From a bacterium (lineage in GTDB: Bacteria; Zixibacteria; MSB-5A5; GN15; FEB-12), in NCBI GenBank assembly GCA_030612965.1, contig JAUWMW010000107.1:1-7789 (forward strand): a DNA stretch of 7,789 nucleotides, in the 5' to 3' direction. The notes beneath the pieces were generated by a model that had not been told where the DNA came from, did not search any database, and was given only the letters and a program-made list of their open reading frames with translations. Within the stretch, counting starts at the first letter, position 1; the number at the start of each line of letters is the position of its first letter. The position numbers and the translations under genes are program-made. Shown one piece after another: positions 1 to 6,723 of this stretch.

Positions 1-2007
1 GGCGCAGTTAGTGGTCAGCCGGATATCCTTACGACCAATCGACGCGAGGTTCTCAGCGCCGGGCAGCTACTACGAATCTCTCTGGCGTTGACCATACCTC
101 TGGTGGCTCTGGCCATGTGGCCGACCTGGGCCGGTCAACAATTGATCCCGATTCCGTTTAGCGGGTGGGGGCAAGCACTGCTGGCGGCGGTAGTGTTGTT
201 CTATTGCGGACGCTCTATTATCGCCGACGCTCTGAGACAGGCACGCCACGGCCGGACCAACATGAACAGTCTGATCAGCATGGGATCGCTCACCGCCTTC
301 GGCTGGAGCAGCTACCTGCTGGTTGAATCGTATCGTTTAAGTGTGTCCCAACCCTTGTATTTTGAATCGGTCGGCATGATCATCACGCTGATCCTGCTGG
401 GCCGCTACCTGGAAGCACGAGCCCGAGGGCGGGCGGGTGATGCCATCCGGGCGCTGGTCGATCTGCGCCCGGCCAAAGCGGTGGCCATTATCAACAACGT
501 CGAAATCGAGATTGACGCCGCCACTGTCCAACCGGGCATGACACTTCTGGTCAAACCGGGTGAGCGGCTGGCCGCCGACGGCGAAATTGTCGAGGGTCAT
601 CCGGTGATCGACGAATCGATGTTGACTGGTGAGTCCATGCCCGTAGAAAAGGGACCGTCGGACCAAGTAATAGGTGGTTCGGTCAACGGCAACCGCTCTT
701 TCAAGTTCAAAGTGACCGCGGCCGGCGAGGAGAGTTATCTGGCCGGTATGGTTAGGCTGGTCAGTCAGGCCCAAAGCCGCAAAGCACCGGTACAGAAGCT
801 GGCCGACCGGGTGGCCGGCGTGTTCGTTCCGGTGGTGATCGGGGTGGCGCTCTTGACGCTGGCCGCATGGTACTGGTTTGCTCCCGACAGCCCGATGCTG
901 ATTCGCAGTGTTATCTCGGTGTTGATAATAGCCTGCCCCTGCGCCCTGGGTCTGGCCACGCCCACTGCTATTCTGGCTGGGACCGGTCGGGCGGCGCGTG
1001 AGGGAATCATCATCAGGGGGGGAGACATTCTGGAAAACATCACCCACCTCAACGCCGTCATTTTCGACAAAACCGGGACTCTTACCCATGGCGAACTGGA
1101 GGTCGTGGAGGTTGTCGCTATGGACAGTTCCTCATCTCGAGAACTTATCCGCATGGCCGGCTCAGCCGAGAAGCAAACCGATCATCCTCTTGGCAAGGCG
1201 GTCGTACGCTATATGGAAACGGAGCAGATCGAGGCGGCGCCGGTCTCAAGTGTGCAGGTTCGGCCGGGCTTCGGGATGGAGGCGGTTTATCGAGGGGCGC
1301 GCCTGCTAATCGGCAACAAGGCGCTTCTGAAAGCCGAGCGAATCGATCTCTCCGATAAAACCGATGCCGCTATGGACGAGATGTCCCAGGGAAGAACAGT
1401 TGTCTTCGTAGCTCTGGACGGTAACCTGATCGGCCTGATTTCTCTGGGCGATCGCCTCCGTGGCGACGCCGCCAAAGTGGTCGCCGAACTGAGGAAAAGC
1501 ATGGGCCGGGTGGTGATGCTTTCCGGAGACAACTACCGGACGGTCGCCGGTGTGGCCCGGTCGATTGGTTTGGAGTATTATGAGGCCGAGGTCAAACCGG
1601 ACCAGAAACAGGAAGTGATAGAGTCTTATCAAAAGGCTGGCTTCCGTCTGGCCATGGTCGGCGATGGCATCAACGACGCCCCGGCACTGGCGGCGGCCGA
1701 TGTCGGTATAGCTATCGGTGGCGGCACCGATGTGGCCATCGAAGCGGCTGACGTCGTTATGGTCCGTTCCGACCTGGGCGACATTGTCAAGATGTTCGAA
1801 CTCGCCCGCCAGAGTATGAGAGTTATCAAACAGAACCTGTTCTGGGCCTTCTTTTATAATGTTCTGGCCATACCCTTGGCCGCCGGACTGTTCTACCCGC
1901 TGTTCGGCTGGACCTTGTCACCCATGGTGGCGGCGGCGGCTATGGCCTTCTCATCGGTTTTTGTGGTGACCAATTCACTCCGCTTGAACCGCCTGCCCCT
2001 GGACTGA
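1..2007 (+). CDS. copA: Cu+-exporting P1B-1-type ATPase, 5' end cut by window edge
   Basis: The reading frame is open from base 1 to the TGA at 2005-2007 (668 codons seen). The start and any N-terminal heavy-metal-binding domain lie upstream; family members are usually 740-830 residues. A TTG at 88 is an internal codon, not the start. Motifs in order, numbered by window codon: TGES actuator loop at 209-212 (625-636), CPCALG metal-binding membrane helix at 312-317 (934-951), phosphorylated Asp356 in DKTGTLT (1066), nucleotide-binding HP at 395-396 (1183) and GDGINDAP hinge at 554-561 (1660). The last two helices carry FFYN and MAFSS, the Tyr-Asn and Met-x-x-Ser-Ser signatures that mark Cu+/Ag+ pumps (P1B-1) rather than Zn/Cd pumps. 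It would export monovalent copper across the inner membrane by ATP hydrolysis, for detoxification or cuproprotein supply. All catalytic residues in view are intact. No copper regulator or chaperone is visible nearby. Confidence 0.96.
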   Translation, partial: GAVSGQPDILTTNRREVLSAGQLLRISLALTIPLVALAMWPTWAGQQLIPIPFSGWGQALLAAVVLFYCGRSIIADALRQARHGRTNMNSLISMGSLTAFGWSSYLLVESYRLSVSQPLYFESVGMIITLILLGRYLEARARGRAGDAIRALVDLRPAKAVAIINNVEIEIDAATVQPGMTLLVKPGERLAADGEIVEGHPVIDESMLTGESMPVEKGPSDQVIGGSVNGNRSFKFKVTAAGEESYLAGMVRLVSQAQSRKAPVQKLADRVAGVFVPVVIGVALLTLAAWYWFAPDSPMLIRSVISVLIIACPCALGLATPTAILAGTGRAAREGIIIRGGDILENITHLNAVIFDKTGTLTHGELEVVEVVAMDSSSSRELIRMAGSAEKQTDHPLGKAVVRYMETEQIEAAPVSSVQVRPGFGMEAVYRGARLLIGNKALLKAERIDLSDKTDAAMDEMSQGRTVVFVALDGNLIGLISLGDRLRGDAAKVVAELRKSMGRVVMLSGDNYRTVAGVARSIGLEYYEAEVKPDQKQEVIESYQKAGFRLAMVGDGINDAPALAAADVGIAIGGGTDVAIEAADVVMVRSDLGDIVKMFELARQSMRVIKQNLFWAFFYNVLAIPLAAGLFYPLFGWTLSPMVAAAAMAFSSVFVVTNSLRLNRLPLD

Positions 2008-2125
2008 AAAGCAGTATTGACGGTGGTTTCAGCTACTATCCAGAATCCATATCTTTTTTCCGACAGAAATCCTCCCGCTCTTGCCCTGTAAGCCGATGAG
2101 ACCTAACTAATCCGCCTGATTATCC

Positions 2126-2131
2126 GATAAT
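2126..2131 (+). promoter_or_regulatory. Possible -10 box for the kinase-cheV unit
   Basis: GATAAT lies in an AT-rich patch (GATAATATAAG, 2126-2136) in the 174-base gap after the copper pump, about 50 bases before the kinase start. No convincing -35 hexamer sits 16-18 bases upstream, so this is a weak call. I see no U-tract terminator with a stable stem between 2008 and 2100; the T-run at 2053-2058 has no good hairpin in front of it. Confidence 0.25.
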
Positions 2132-2152
2132 ATAAGAAATGACGGGCTGGGA

Positions 2153-2166
2153 CCGGATTTTTCCGG
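2153..2166 (+). repeat. Short hairpin in the leader of the kinase gene
   Basis: CCGGA (2153-2157), a TTTT loop and TCCGG (2162-2166) form a perfect 5-bp stem ending 15 bases before the GTG start. It occupies the place where a ribosome-binding site would be close by, and no Shine-Dalgarno sequence is visible. It could affect translation initiation, but a stem this short can also occur by chance. Confidence 0.35.
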
Positions 2167-2181
2167 CTACAAAGTAATTAC

Positions 2182-2940
2182 GTGACCATGCAGATCAAAG
2201 AAAAGACGGGCGACACTCGGTTAACCACCGAGGCTGATCAGAACAATGCAGACAACTGGCTGGAGTTTGTGTCTGTGCTCCTGCACGACATGGAGTCGCC
2301 ATTGGCCTCCATGAAGTACCTGCTCAAGCTGCTTGACGAGGGGAAGCTGGATATCCAGAAGCCGCTGCATCGCCAGATCGTGTCCTCGTCACGAATCGCC
2401 GTGGAACGGGCTGAGTCAATCATCTACGACATTATGGCTGTAGCCAAGTCCGGCGACCTGGGCATTCCGTGCCAGCCATTGAAGGTCGACATCAACGAAA
2501 TCGTCCGCGACACCATCACACTGGCCGGCAACTCGGCGCAGGAGCACCAGATCCAGATCAGACTCGCCGGTCGGCCGGGTACGGTGCCGGCTTTGGCTGA
2601 CGTCGGTTTGCTCAAGCGGATCATGGACAATTTGTTATTTAATGCCGTCCGGCATACTCCGGATGGCGGCAACATCACGGTGTCGATCGACGAAGCGGAA
2701 GATTCAGTTCTTATCCATGTTAAGGATTCCGGTCCGGGTTTTGGCGATGTCGATCCGGAAGTGCTTTTCGAAAAGTATGGCCAATTGAAAATGAGGACTG
2801 AGGGGCGCCACCGCGGCGTCGGATTGGGACTATATTTCTGCAGGCTGGCCGCTATGGGTATGGGCGGAACCATCCTGGCCGACGACCACCCCGACGGCGG
2901 GGCCGTCTTCAGCGTAAGACTATGCAAAGCGAAGGAGTAG
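2182..2940 (+). CDS. Small soluble sensor histidine kinase (HisKA-HATPase_c)
   Basis: This is a 252-residue kinase core without a sensor. The H-box HDMESPL has the phospho-accepting His at residue 35. The dimerisation helices run to about residue 90. The ATPase domain follows, with N-box NLLFNAVRHTP (150-160, Asn154), G1 box DSGPGFG (182-188) and G2 box GVGLGL (212-217). There is no membrane segment, PAS, GAF or HAMP domain, so it should be cytoplasmic; input must come through the roughly 25 N-terminal residues or from a partner protein. The frame opens after a TGA at 2140. The only plausible starts are GTG 2182 and ATG 2188, and neither has a recognisable ribosome-binding site; ATG 2188 is equally likely. 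It ends one base before the CheV-like gene, so the two are almost certainly co-transcribed, and the receiver domain next door is the obvious phosphotransfer partner (inference). Confidence 0.9.
   Translation: MTMQIKEKTGDTRLTTEADQNNADNWLEFVSVLLHDMESPLASMKYLLKLLDEGKLDIQKPLHRQIVSSSRIAVERAESIIYDIMAVAKSGDLGIPCQPLKVDINEIVRDTITLAGNSAQEHQIQIRLAGRPGTVPALADVGLLKRIMDNLLFNAVRHTPDGGNITVSIDEAEDSVLIHVKDSGPGFGDVDPEVLFEKYGQLKMRTEGRHRGVGLGLYFCRLAAMGMGGTILADDHPDGGAVFSVRLCKAKE
2931..2937 (+). promoter_or_regulatory. Shine-Dalgarno site for the cheV-like gene
   Basis: GAAGGAG lies inside the last codons of the kinase gene. It is 4 bases from ATG 2942 and 7 bases from ATG 2945. The second spacing is the more usual, so translation may begin at the second of the two consecutive Met codons. 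Confidence 0.65.
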
Positions 2941-2941
2941 A

Positions 2942-3913
2942 ATGATGAGCAAAAAACTGGATGCCGAGTCGTATCTGAAAAGCGGCGCAAACGAACTGAG
3001 GATACTGGAGTACCGGATGGCCGGGGTGTCGTTCGGCATCAATATCCTCAAGGTGAGCAAGATCGTTTCCGAATTGAATCAATCCACCGCCGTGCCGGAG
3101 ACGCACCCAGCCGTAAAAGGCATCTTCCGCGACATGAACCTATTGATACCACTGGTCGATCTGGCCGGGTTTTTAGGGATCACCTCCAAAACCTCTAAGA
3201 GAAGCAAGGTGATCGTTACCGAGTTCTTCGGTATTCATACCGGCTTCTGGGTGGAGCAGATTGACTGGATTCACCATTTCCTATGGGAGGATGTGATCGA
3301 CACCGACGGTGTCTTCCGGAACATCGATCACCGCTACGTGATCGGGATCGTCAAGCCGACCGAGGAGCGCATGGTTCTGATGCTGGACTATGAGACCATC
3401 CTGTTGGATTTGTGCCCGCACCTGCAGCAGATGGATCTCAACCGTGGCGGCAGCGACGTCAACTTCACCGGGAAGAAGATACTGGTCGCAGAGGATTCCC
3501 CGTCCGTACGGGCCATGCTGGTCAACGAGTTCACCGAACATGGCGGCGAGGTGGTGCAGGCCGGCGACGGACAGGTGGCCTGGGATCTCTTCCAAAAGGA
3601 GAAATTCGATCTTGTCATCTGCGACGTCGAGATGCCGCAGATGGACGGCCTCAACGTGACGCTGCGCATTCGCCAGTCGGAGAGGTCCGACACACCGGTG
3701 ATCGTCTACTCATCGATCGGCGACGTCGGCATGAAAGCGCGAGCTCAGTTTCTCAAGGCCGACGCCCATATTACCAAGCTCAACATGGACAAGCTGATGG
3801 AAACCGCCGACAAGCTGATGCGCGGCGAGAAACTCGCGTCCGAAGAAGCCGTTGACGAATCTCCTGCTGAGGGACTTCCTGCTGAAGAAGAACTGGAAGC
3901 AGTCCCGCTCTAA
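2942..3913 (+). CDS. cheV: CheV-type chemotaxis coupling protein (CheW domain + receiver domain)
   Basis: This 323-residue protein has a CheW-like domain at about residues 18-160 and a response-regulator receiver domain at about 178-296, the architecture of CheV. The receiver is complete: acidic pair Glu184-Asp185, phospho-acceptor Asp228 in CDVEMPQMDG, Ser257 in the Thr/Ser switch position, and Lys279 in the conserved Lys site (followed by Leu rather than the usual Pro). The last 25 or so residues form an acidic tail rich in Glu and Ala. CheV proteins link chemoreceptors to CheA, and phosphorylation of the receiver tunes that coupling. Here no receptor, CheA, CheR or CheB is in view; instead an orphan soluble histidine kinase sits one base upstream. 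This suggests the receiver is phosphorylated by that kinase, or that the CheW domain serves a non-chemotactic array (inference). Domain assignment is firm; the exact role is not. Confidence 0.88.
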   Translation: MMSKKLDAESYLKSGANELRILEYRMAGVSFGINILKVSKIVSELNQSTAVPETHPAVKGIFRDMNLLIPLVDLAGFLGITSKTSKRSKVIVTEFFGIHTGFWVEQIDWIHHFLWEDVIDTDGVFRNIDHRYVIGIVKPTEERMVLMLDYETILLDLCPHLQQMDLNRGGSDVNFTGKKILVAEDSPSVRAMLVNEFTEHGGEVVQAGDGQVAWDLFQKEKFDLVICDVEMPQMDGLNVTLRIRQSERSDTPVIVYSSIGDVGMKARAQFLKADAHITKLNMDKLMETADKLMRGEKLASEEAVDESPAEGLPAEEELEAVPL

Positions 3914-3961
3914 AGAGGTTTATGGCCAACGACACTTGACCCACCTTTGCTTTTAGCATAC

Positions 3962-3999
3962 CAACGCCCCCGGCTCTATCTTGGAGTTCGGGGGCGTTG
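3962..3999. terminator. GC-rich hairpin between convergent genes, probable bidirectional terminator
   Basis: CAACGCCCCCG (3962-3972) pairs perfectly with CGGGGGCGTTG (3989-3999), giving an 11-bp stem with a 16-base loop; CTC/GAG in the loop can pair further. It lies 49 bases past the cheV-like stop and downstream of the oppositely oriented prenyltransferase gene, as expected for a shared terminator. Neither strand has a clear U-tract after the stem, so it is not a textbook intrinsic terminator; it may instead pause polymerase or protect a 3' end. Confidence 0.6.
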
Positions 4000-4030
4000 C
4001 TGATATCGGTTAGGAAGAAAAGTGCCGTTG

Positions 4031-4118
4031 CTGTGGGCGGCAGACGTCCTTGTCTGCCCCTTGACTAGCTTGGATACATCCTTTCCAATGGGCAGACCGG
4101 GAGGTCTGCCGCGCACAG
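4031..4118. repeat. REP/MITE-like palindromic element with terminal inverted repeats
   Basis: The left end CTGTGGGCGGCAGAC (4031-4045) and the right end GTCTGCCGCGCACAG (4104-4118) are inverted repeats matching at 14 of 15 bases. Each end is also half of a smaller hairpin: GGCAGAC/GTCTGCC (4039-4045 with 4052-4058, 6-base loop) and GGCAGACC/GGTCTGCC (4091-4098 with 4103-4110, GGGA loop). Thus one 7-base word occurs four times in alternating orientation, and the element can fold either as two separate hairpins or as one long stem. It sits in the convergent intergenic gap, a typical site for REP/BIME or small non-autonomous elements. The short reading frame crossing it shows no protein-like features. 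Whether it is repeated elsewhere cannot be seen here. Confidence 0.6.
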
Positions 4119-4154
4119 TATCCTCCCTCGACCGCGTAGCCGGCATACTGGAAA

Positions 4155-5027
4155 TCATGCGATATAAAGGACCAAGACTACGGTTGCCAGCCATAGAATC
4201 ACGTTTACCAGGATCGGTCGGTCACTGATAAGCACCCGGGTGGGCGAGCCACCCTTTTCCTCCTGGTGAATCAGGTACAGGTAGCGGAAGATGCCGTAGA
4301 TGACAAACGGTATGGTCAAGAACAGATTCTCAGTTCCCAGCTTGGTTGAAACTTCCGGGGAAAAAGTGTAGAGCATATAGACAACAACCACCGAGGCGGT
4401 GACAATGCCGATCAACTGATCCAGCAGGTACGGCGAGTACTTGCTGAGGATGGTTCGATGCGAAGCGGCATCACCCTCGAGAAACACTAACTCGTGACGC
4501 CGCTTTCCAAAAGCCAGGAACAAGGCCAAGAACAGAGTATTGATCAACATCCACTTGGATGCCGGAACCTCGATGGCGTAAGCACCGGCGTAGGCACGAA
4601 GCACAAAACCGACGGCGATACTCATAGCATCGACGATCACCACGTTCTTAAGCCAGAAACTGTATGAGAGGTTGAGAGCAACATAGCCAAGGCTGATAAT
4701 GAAAAATGACCAGTTGATGAACCATGCTCCCGCGAGAGCCACCACCAGCAGCAAAGCACAGAACAGTATCGCTGTTGCAGGAGAAACTCGTCCTGACGCG
4801 ATCGGTCGCCCTTTCTTGAGCGGATGCCGTCGATCCTTTTCGCGGTCAACCAGATCGTTGAGAACGTAGACCGACGAAGACAGCAGACAGAAAATGGCGA
4901 CAGCGAGCGCGGCTACTTCCAGAGCAAAAATATGAATAGCTTCGCCGGAGAAAATCAATCCGGCTAACACCACGCCGTTCTTTAGCCACTGCGAAGGGCG
5001 GGCCAGTTTCACCAGGGATTTCAGCAT
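4155..5027 (-). CDS. UbiA-family polyprenyl-phosphate phosphoribosyltransferase-like membrane enzyme
   Basis: This is a 290-residue polytopic membrane protein with about eight or nine hydrophobic segments. The first Asp-rich motif reads NDLVDREKDRRHP (57-69, with Asp58, Asp61 and Asp65), followed by KKGRPIASG (71-79). The second half carries VDAMSIAVGFVLRAYAGA (132-149), FGKRRHEL (173-180) and, near the C-terminus, FRYLYL and SDRPI. These are hallmarks of the UbiA branch that includes mycobacterial decaprenyl-phosphate 5-phosphoribosyltransferase (DPPR synthase), which transfers phosphoribose from PRPP to polyprenyl phosphate. They distinguish it from ubiquinone, menaquinone or heme prenyltransferases. 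Mg2+ and pyrophosphate would be bound by the Asp motifs. The lipid chain length and the final product are not readable from sequence. The ATG at 5027 has no clear ribosome-binding site. It is third in the operon, 36 bases after epsI. Confidence 0.85.
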   Translation of the reverse strand: MLKSLVKLARPSQWLKNGVVLAGLIFSGEAIHIFALEVAALAVAIFCLLSSSVYVLNDLVDREKDRRHPLKKGRPIASGRVSPATAILFCALLLVVALAGAWFINWSFFIISLGYVALNLSYSFWLKNVVIVDAMSIAVGFVLRAYAGAYAIEVPASKWMLINTLFLALFLAFGKRRHELVFLEGDAASHRTILSKYSPYLLDQLIGIVTASVVVVYMLYTFSPEVSTKLGTENLFLTIPFVIYGIFRYLYLIHQEEKGGSPTRVLISDRPILVNVILWLATVVLVLYIA

Positions 5028-5063
5028 ACCAGATAATAGGAAATCCGACGCGGGCGTTCAAGT

Positions 5064-5705
5064 TTAATTGTCGAAGGGAAGCGCTTCCATCAGGTAGGGA
5101 TAAAAGCTGTTTAGGAATCTAATCGCCTTCGTACCGGCCGCTTCCAAATCGTCGTTCGCAAGCGGCAGGGTTAGCCTCACGAAGGCAGCATCGGTCGGTC
5201 GAAACAGCAACGAATTGACAGCCAGGTCCCACTTGACGGCGAATTCATTGGTCAGAGCGCCACCCCGAGTCTGGTACCAATAGTACATCAATTGGCGCGA
5301 GTCTTGTTGGACGATAATCAGACGGTTAATCGTCTTAGTGTCGCCGCTGGGCAAAAGTAGATTAAACGGCTCGTGGCTCTCGATCCGCCACCCACCGCCG
5401 GGCAGACACAGTTTGGGCGAGTGCATCTGGCTGCCGTATTCCTGTGACTCAAAATAGGCGACAAACAACCAGAAAAGGTCTCCTTCCGGACCGCGGTAAA
5501 GCCTCAGGGTGGTAGTGTCCGCCTGAAGAACTTCATAATTGTAGTCGGGCAGCCGTCGTTCCTCACCATAGTAGCCGTTATGGTCGAGTGGTATGGCGTC
5601 AAACGATGGGGGATGTTCGGGTGGTTGTGTGACGAATCGCAGGTAGTTCCCGAGCCCACCGCCCAGCAGGATAATGACAGCGCTGATCAGCGACGCCCTC
5701 CTCAT
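5064..5705 (-). CDS. epsI: EpsI-family exosortase-associated protein
   Basis: I place the start at ATG 5705 (213 residues). This ATG overlaps the exosortase TGA as ATGA and is preceded by a strong GAGGAGGG at 7 bases. A GTG-or-ATG start further up at 5729 would add 8 residues but lacks this support. Residues 4-23 form an N-terminal membrane anchor, so the rest faces the periplasm. The EpsI signature HSPKLCLPGGGW is at 95-106 with conserved His95 and Cys100, and RQLMYYWYQTRG is at 137-148. EpsI domains occur either as separate proteins, as here, or fused to the C-terminus of exosortases. They are tied to protein sorting and exopolysaccharide loci, but their biochemical action is not established; the conserved Cys suggests a functional centre. 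No truncation or frameshift is seen. Confidence 0.9.
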   Translation of the reverse strand: MRRASLISAVIILLGGGLGNYLRFVTQPPEHPPSFDAIPLDHNGYYGEERRLPDYNYEVLQADTTTLRLYRGPEGDLFWLFVAYFESQEYGSQMHSPKLCLPGGGWRIESHEPFNLLLPSGDTKTINRLIIVQQDSRQLMYYWYQTRGGALTNEFAVKWDLAVNSLLFRPTDAAFVRLTLPLANDDLEAAGTKAIRFLNSFYPYLMEALPFDN

Positions 5706-6553
5706 TCGAAGACCCTCCTCAGCAACCACGACACGAGGAACATCAGAACAAAAGCTACCACGAAAACCAGGAGCCCCATGATCGAATGCAAAGGCTCGAC
5801 CGTAACATCCACCGCCACCGCATACGCCAGCACCGAGGAGACAAATACTCGCACCACATTCGCCAGAATCGCTATCGGTACGGTCGATAGAAATAACAGC
5901 GCTCTGGCCGGACCGCTTCGCAGTGAAACATAGGCATAAATCGCTCCCAGAGCGCCCAGCGAAACCAGTGATCGGATGCCGGAGCAGGCCTCGGCCACTT
6001 CCAACGACAAACCGCCCAAATGTATGATGTTGCCCTGCCGTACGGCCCCGGCTCCGAGGAGATTGAGAATTCCTACCGTCATTTTGGAGGCCATCAGTTG
6101 CATAGGAAACGCGGCGGCATAGTAGATCACGTACGGAATCGGGATCATGAAAACAAGAAAAGCCAACTCAAACCAGCAGCATCGGACGGTCTCGCGTCCA
6201 AACAGGTAATACACCAGACCGAACAAGGTCACTATCATTGAGAAACGAATGGTGAAGTACTCCGCGGCTCCGTTGGCCAAAACAAAAAGTACCATTCCGG
6301 CTGCTATCAGCCATAGTCCGACGGCATCCACGCTGCCCACGGAGTCGGCGAGCTTGGAACGTTTTCTATAAAGCAGGTATCCGGAGACAATTGGTATGAG
6401 AAAACCGTGTGAGTAGTTGGCGTCGTTGTACCAATCCATCACCAGATCTATCAGGGCCGGCAGGTACACGGCCAGCAACACCACCGGCGGCAGCCACCAT
6501 AGGCCACCTTTGATTTTCTCCGACGATATTCTTGTGACGGTGACGTTTTCCAT
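5702..6553 (-). CDS. xrt: Exosortase (integral-membrane sorting transpeptidase-like protein)
   Basis: From ATG 6553 the protein has 283 residues and about eight hydrophobic helices. The catalytic triad of the exosortase/archaeosortase family is intact: Cys190 in EACSGIRSL (187-195), Arg235 in ANVVRVF (231-237) and His256 in EPLHSIMG (253-260). YSHGFLIP (47-54) near the N-terminus is another family hallmark. Exosortases recognise C-terminal tripartite signals (PEP-CTERM and relatives) on exported proteins and are thought to cleave them and transfer the product to a cell-envelope acceptor. The start at 6553 is chosen because GGAG lies 5 bases upstream and the family motifs begin soon after; in-frame ATGs at 6568 and 6649 are possible but would add atypical N-terminal sequence. 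It heads a minus-strand operon with epsI and a UbiA-family gene. The subtype cannot be assigned, and no sorting-signal protein is visible in this window. Confidence 0.92.
   Translation of the reverse strand: MENVTVTRISSEKIKGGLWWLPPVVLLAVYLPALIDLVMDWYNDANYSHGFLIPIVSGYLLYRKRSKLADSVGSVDAVGLWLIAAGMVLFVLANGAAEYFTIRFSMIVTLFGLVYYLFGRETVRCCWFELAFLVFMIPIPYVIYYAAAFPMQLMASKMTVGILNLLGAGAVRQGNIIHLGGLSLEVAEACSGIRSLVSLGALGAIYAYVSLRSGPARALLFLSTVPIAILANVVRVFVSSVLAYAVAVDVTVEPLHSIMGLLVFVVAFVLMFLVSWLLRRVFE
5713..5720 (-). promoter_or_regulatory. Strong Shine-Dalgarno site deciding the epsI start
   Basis: On the minus strand GAGGAGGG is followed by TCTTCGA and then ATG at 5705. This lies within the last codons of the exosortase gene and supports coupled translation of the two proteins. 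Confidence 0.75.
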
Positions 6554-6558
6554 AATCA

Positions 6559-6562
6559 CTCC
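6559..6562 (-). promoter_or_regulatory. Ribosome-binding site supporting the exosortase start at 6553
   Basis: On the minus strand TTGGAG is followed by TGATT and ATG, giving a GGAG core 5 bases from the start. A loose promoter-like pair lies just upstream on the same strand (TTGCCA, 16 bases, TATATG), but it would start transcription on top of this site, so I do not call it. Confidence 0.5.
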
Positions 6563-6711
6563 AATCATATACGCAGTGTGGTATGCGTGGCAATCTATAA
6601 ATCGTGCCAGACCCACAAAATGGTCCGGCGCGGCAGGCAGGCTGAGCAACCATTATGTCAGTTCGATGCGCTCCGGCGCCATTAAATGTTTCCCGCGCCT
6701 CGGTTTTTGAC

Positions 6712-6717
6712 TATAAT
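6712..6717 (+). promoter_or_regulatory. Consensus -10 box (TATAAT), probable leaderless promoter
   Basis: A perfect TATAAT ends 6 bases before ATG 6724, so the expected transcription start falls at or within a base of the A of the start codon. No ribosome-binding site precedes that ATG. The best -35 at normal spacing is only TTTCCC (6689-6694, 3 of 6). Perfect -10, normal distance and missing Shine-Dalgarno together favour a leaderless transcript for the lipid-kinase gene. Confidence 0.5.
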
Positions 6718-6723
6718 GATTAA

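Noticed and set aside
337..1089. A 250-codon open frame on the minus strand inside the copper pump gene
   Set aside because: It is fully antisense to a gene with an unbroken set of P-type ATPase motifs, and its translation is low in hydrophobic order with no recognisable domain. It is a by-product of the codon bias of the real gene.
2041..2066. T-run after the copper pump gene considered as an intrinsic terminator
   Set aside because: No stable GC-rich stem can be formed immediately before the T-run at 2053-2058.
3412..3855. A 147-codon plus-strand open frame within the cheV-like gene
   Set aside because: It lies in another frame across the receiver domain, whose own frame has all conserved residues; its translation is Arg-, Gly- and Gln-rich without a fold signature.
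3995..4033. Direct repeat CGTTGCTG at 3995-4002 and 4026-4033, considered as a target-site duplication of the palindromic element
   Set aside because: Both copies lie on the left side of the element (the second overlaps its left end) and none lies on the right, so it cannot be an insertion footprint; 8 bases can recur by chance.
4022..4228. A 68-codon plus-strand frame across the convergent gap
   Set aside because: It runs through the palindromic element and into the antisense end of the UbiA-family gene, and has no ribosome-binding site or recognisable motif.
6553..6649. Longer exosortase start at 6649
   Set aside because: The extra 32 residues do not resemble the family, and the ATG at 6553 has a well-spaced GGAG. 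The longer form would also leave under 80 bases for two divergent promoters.
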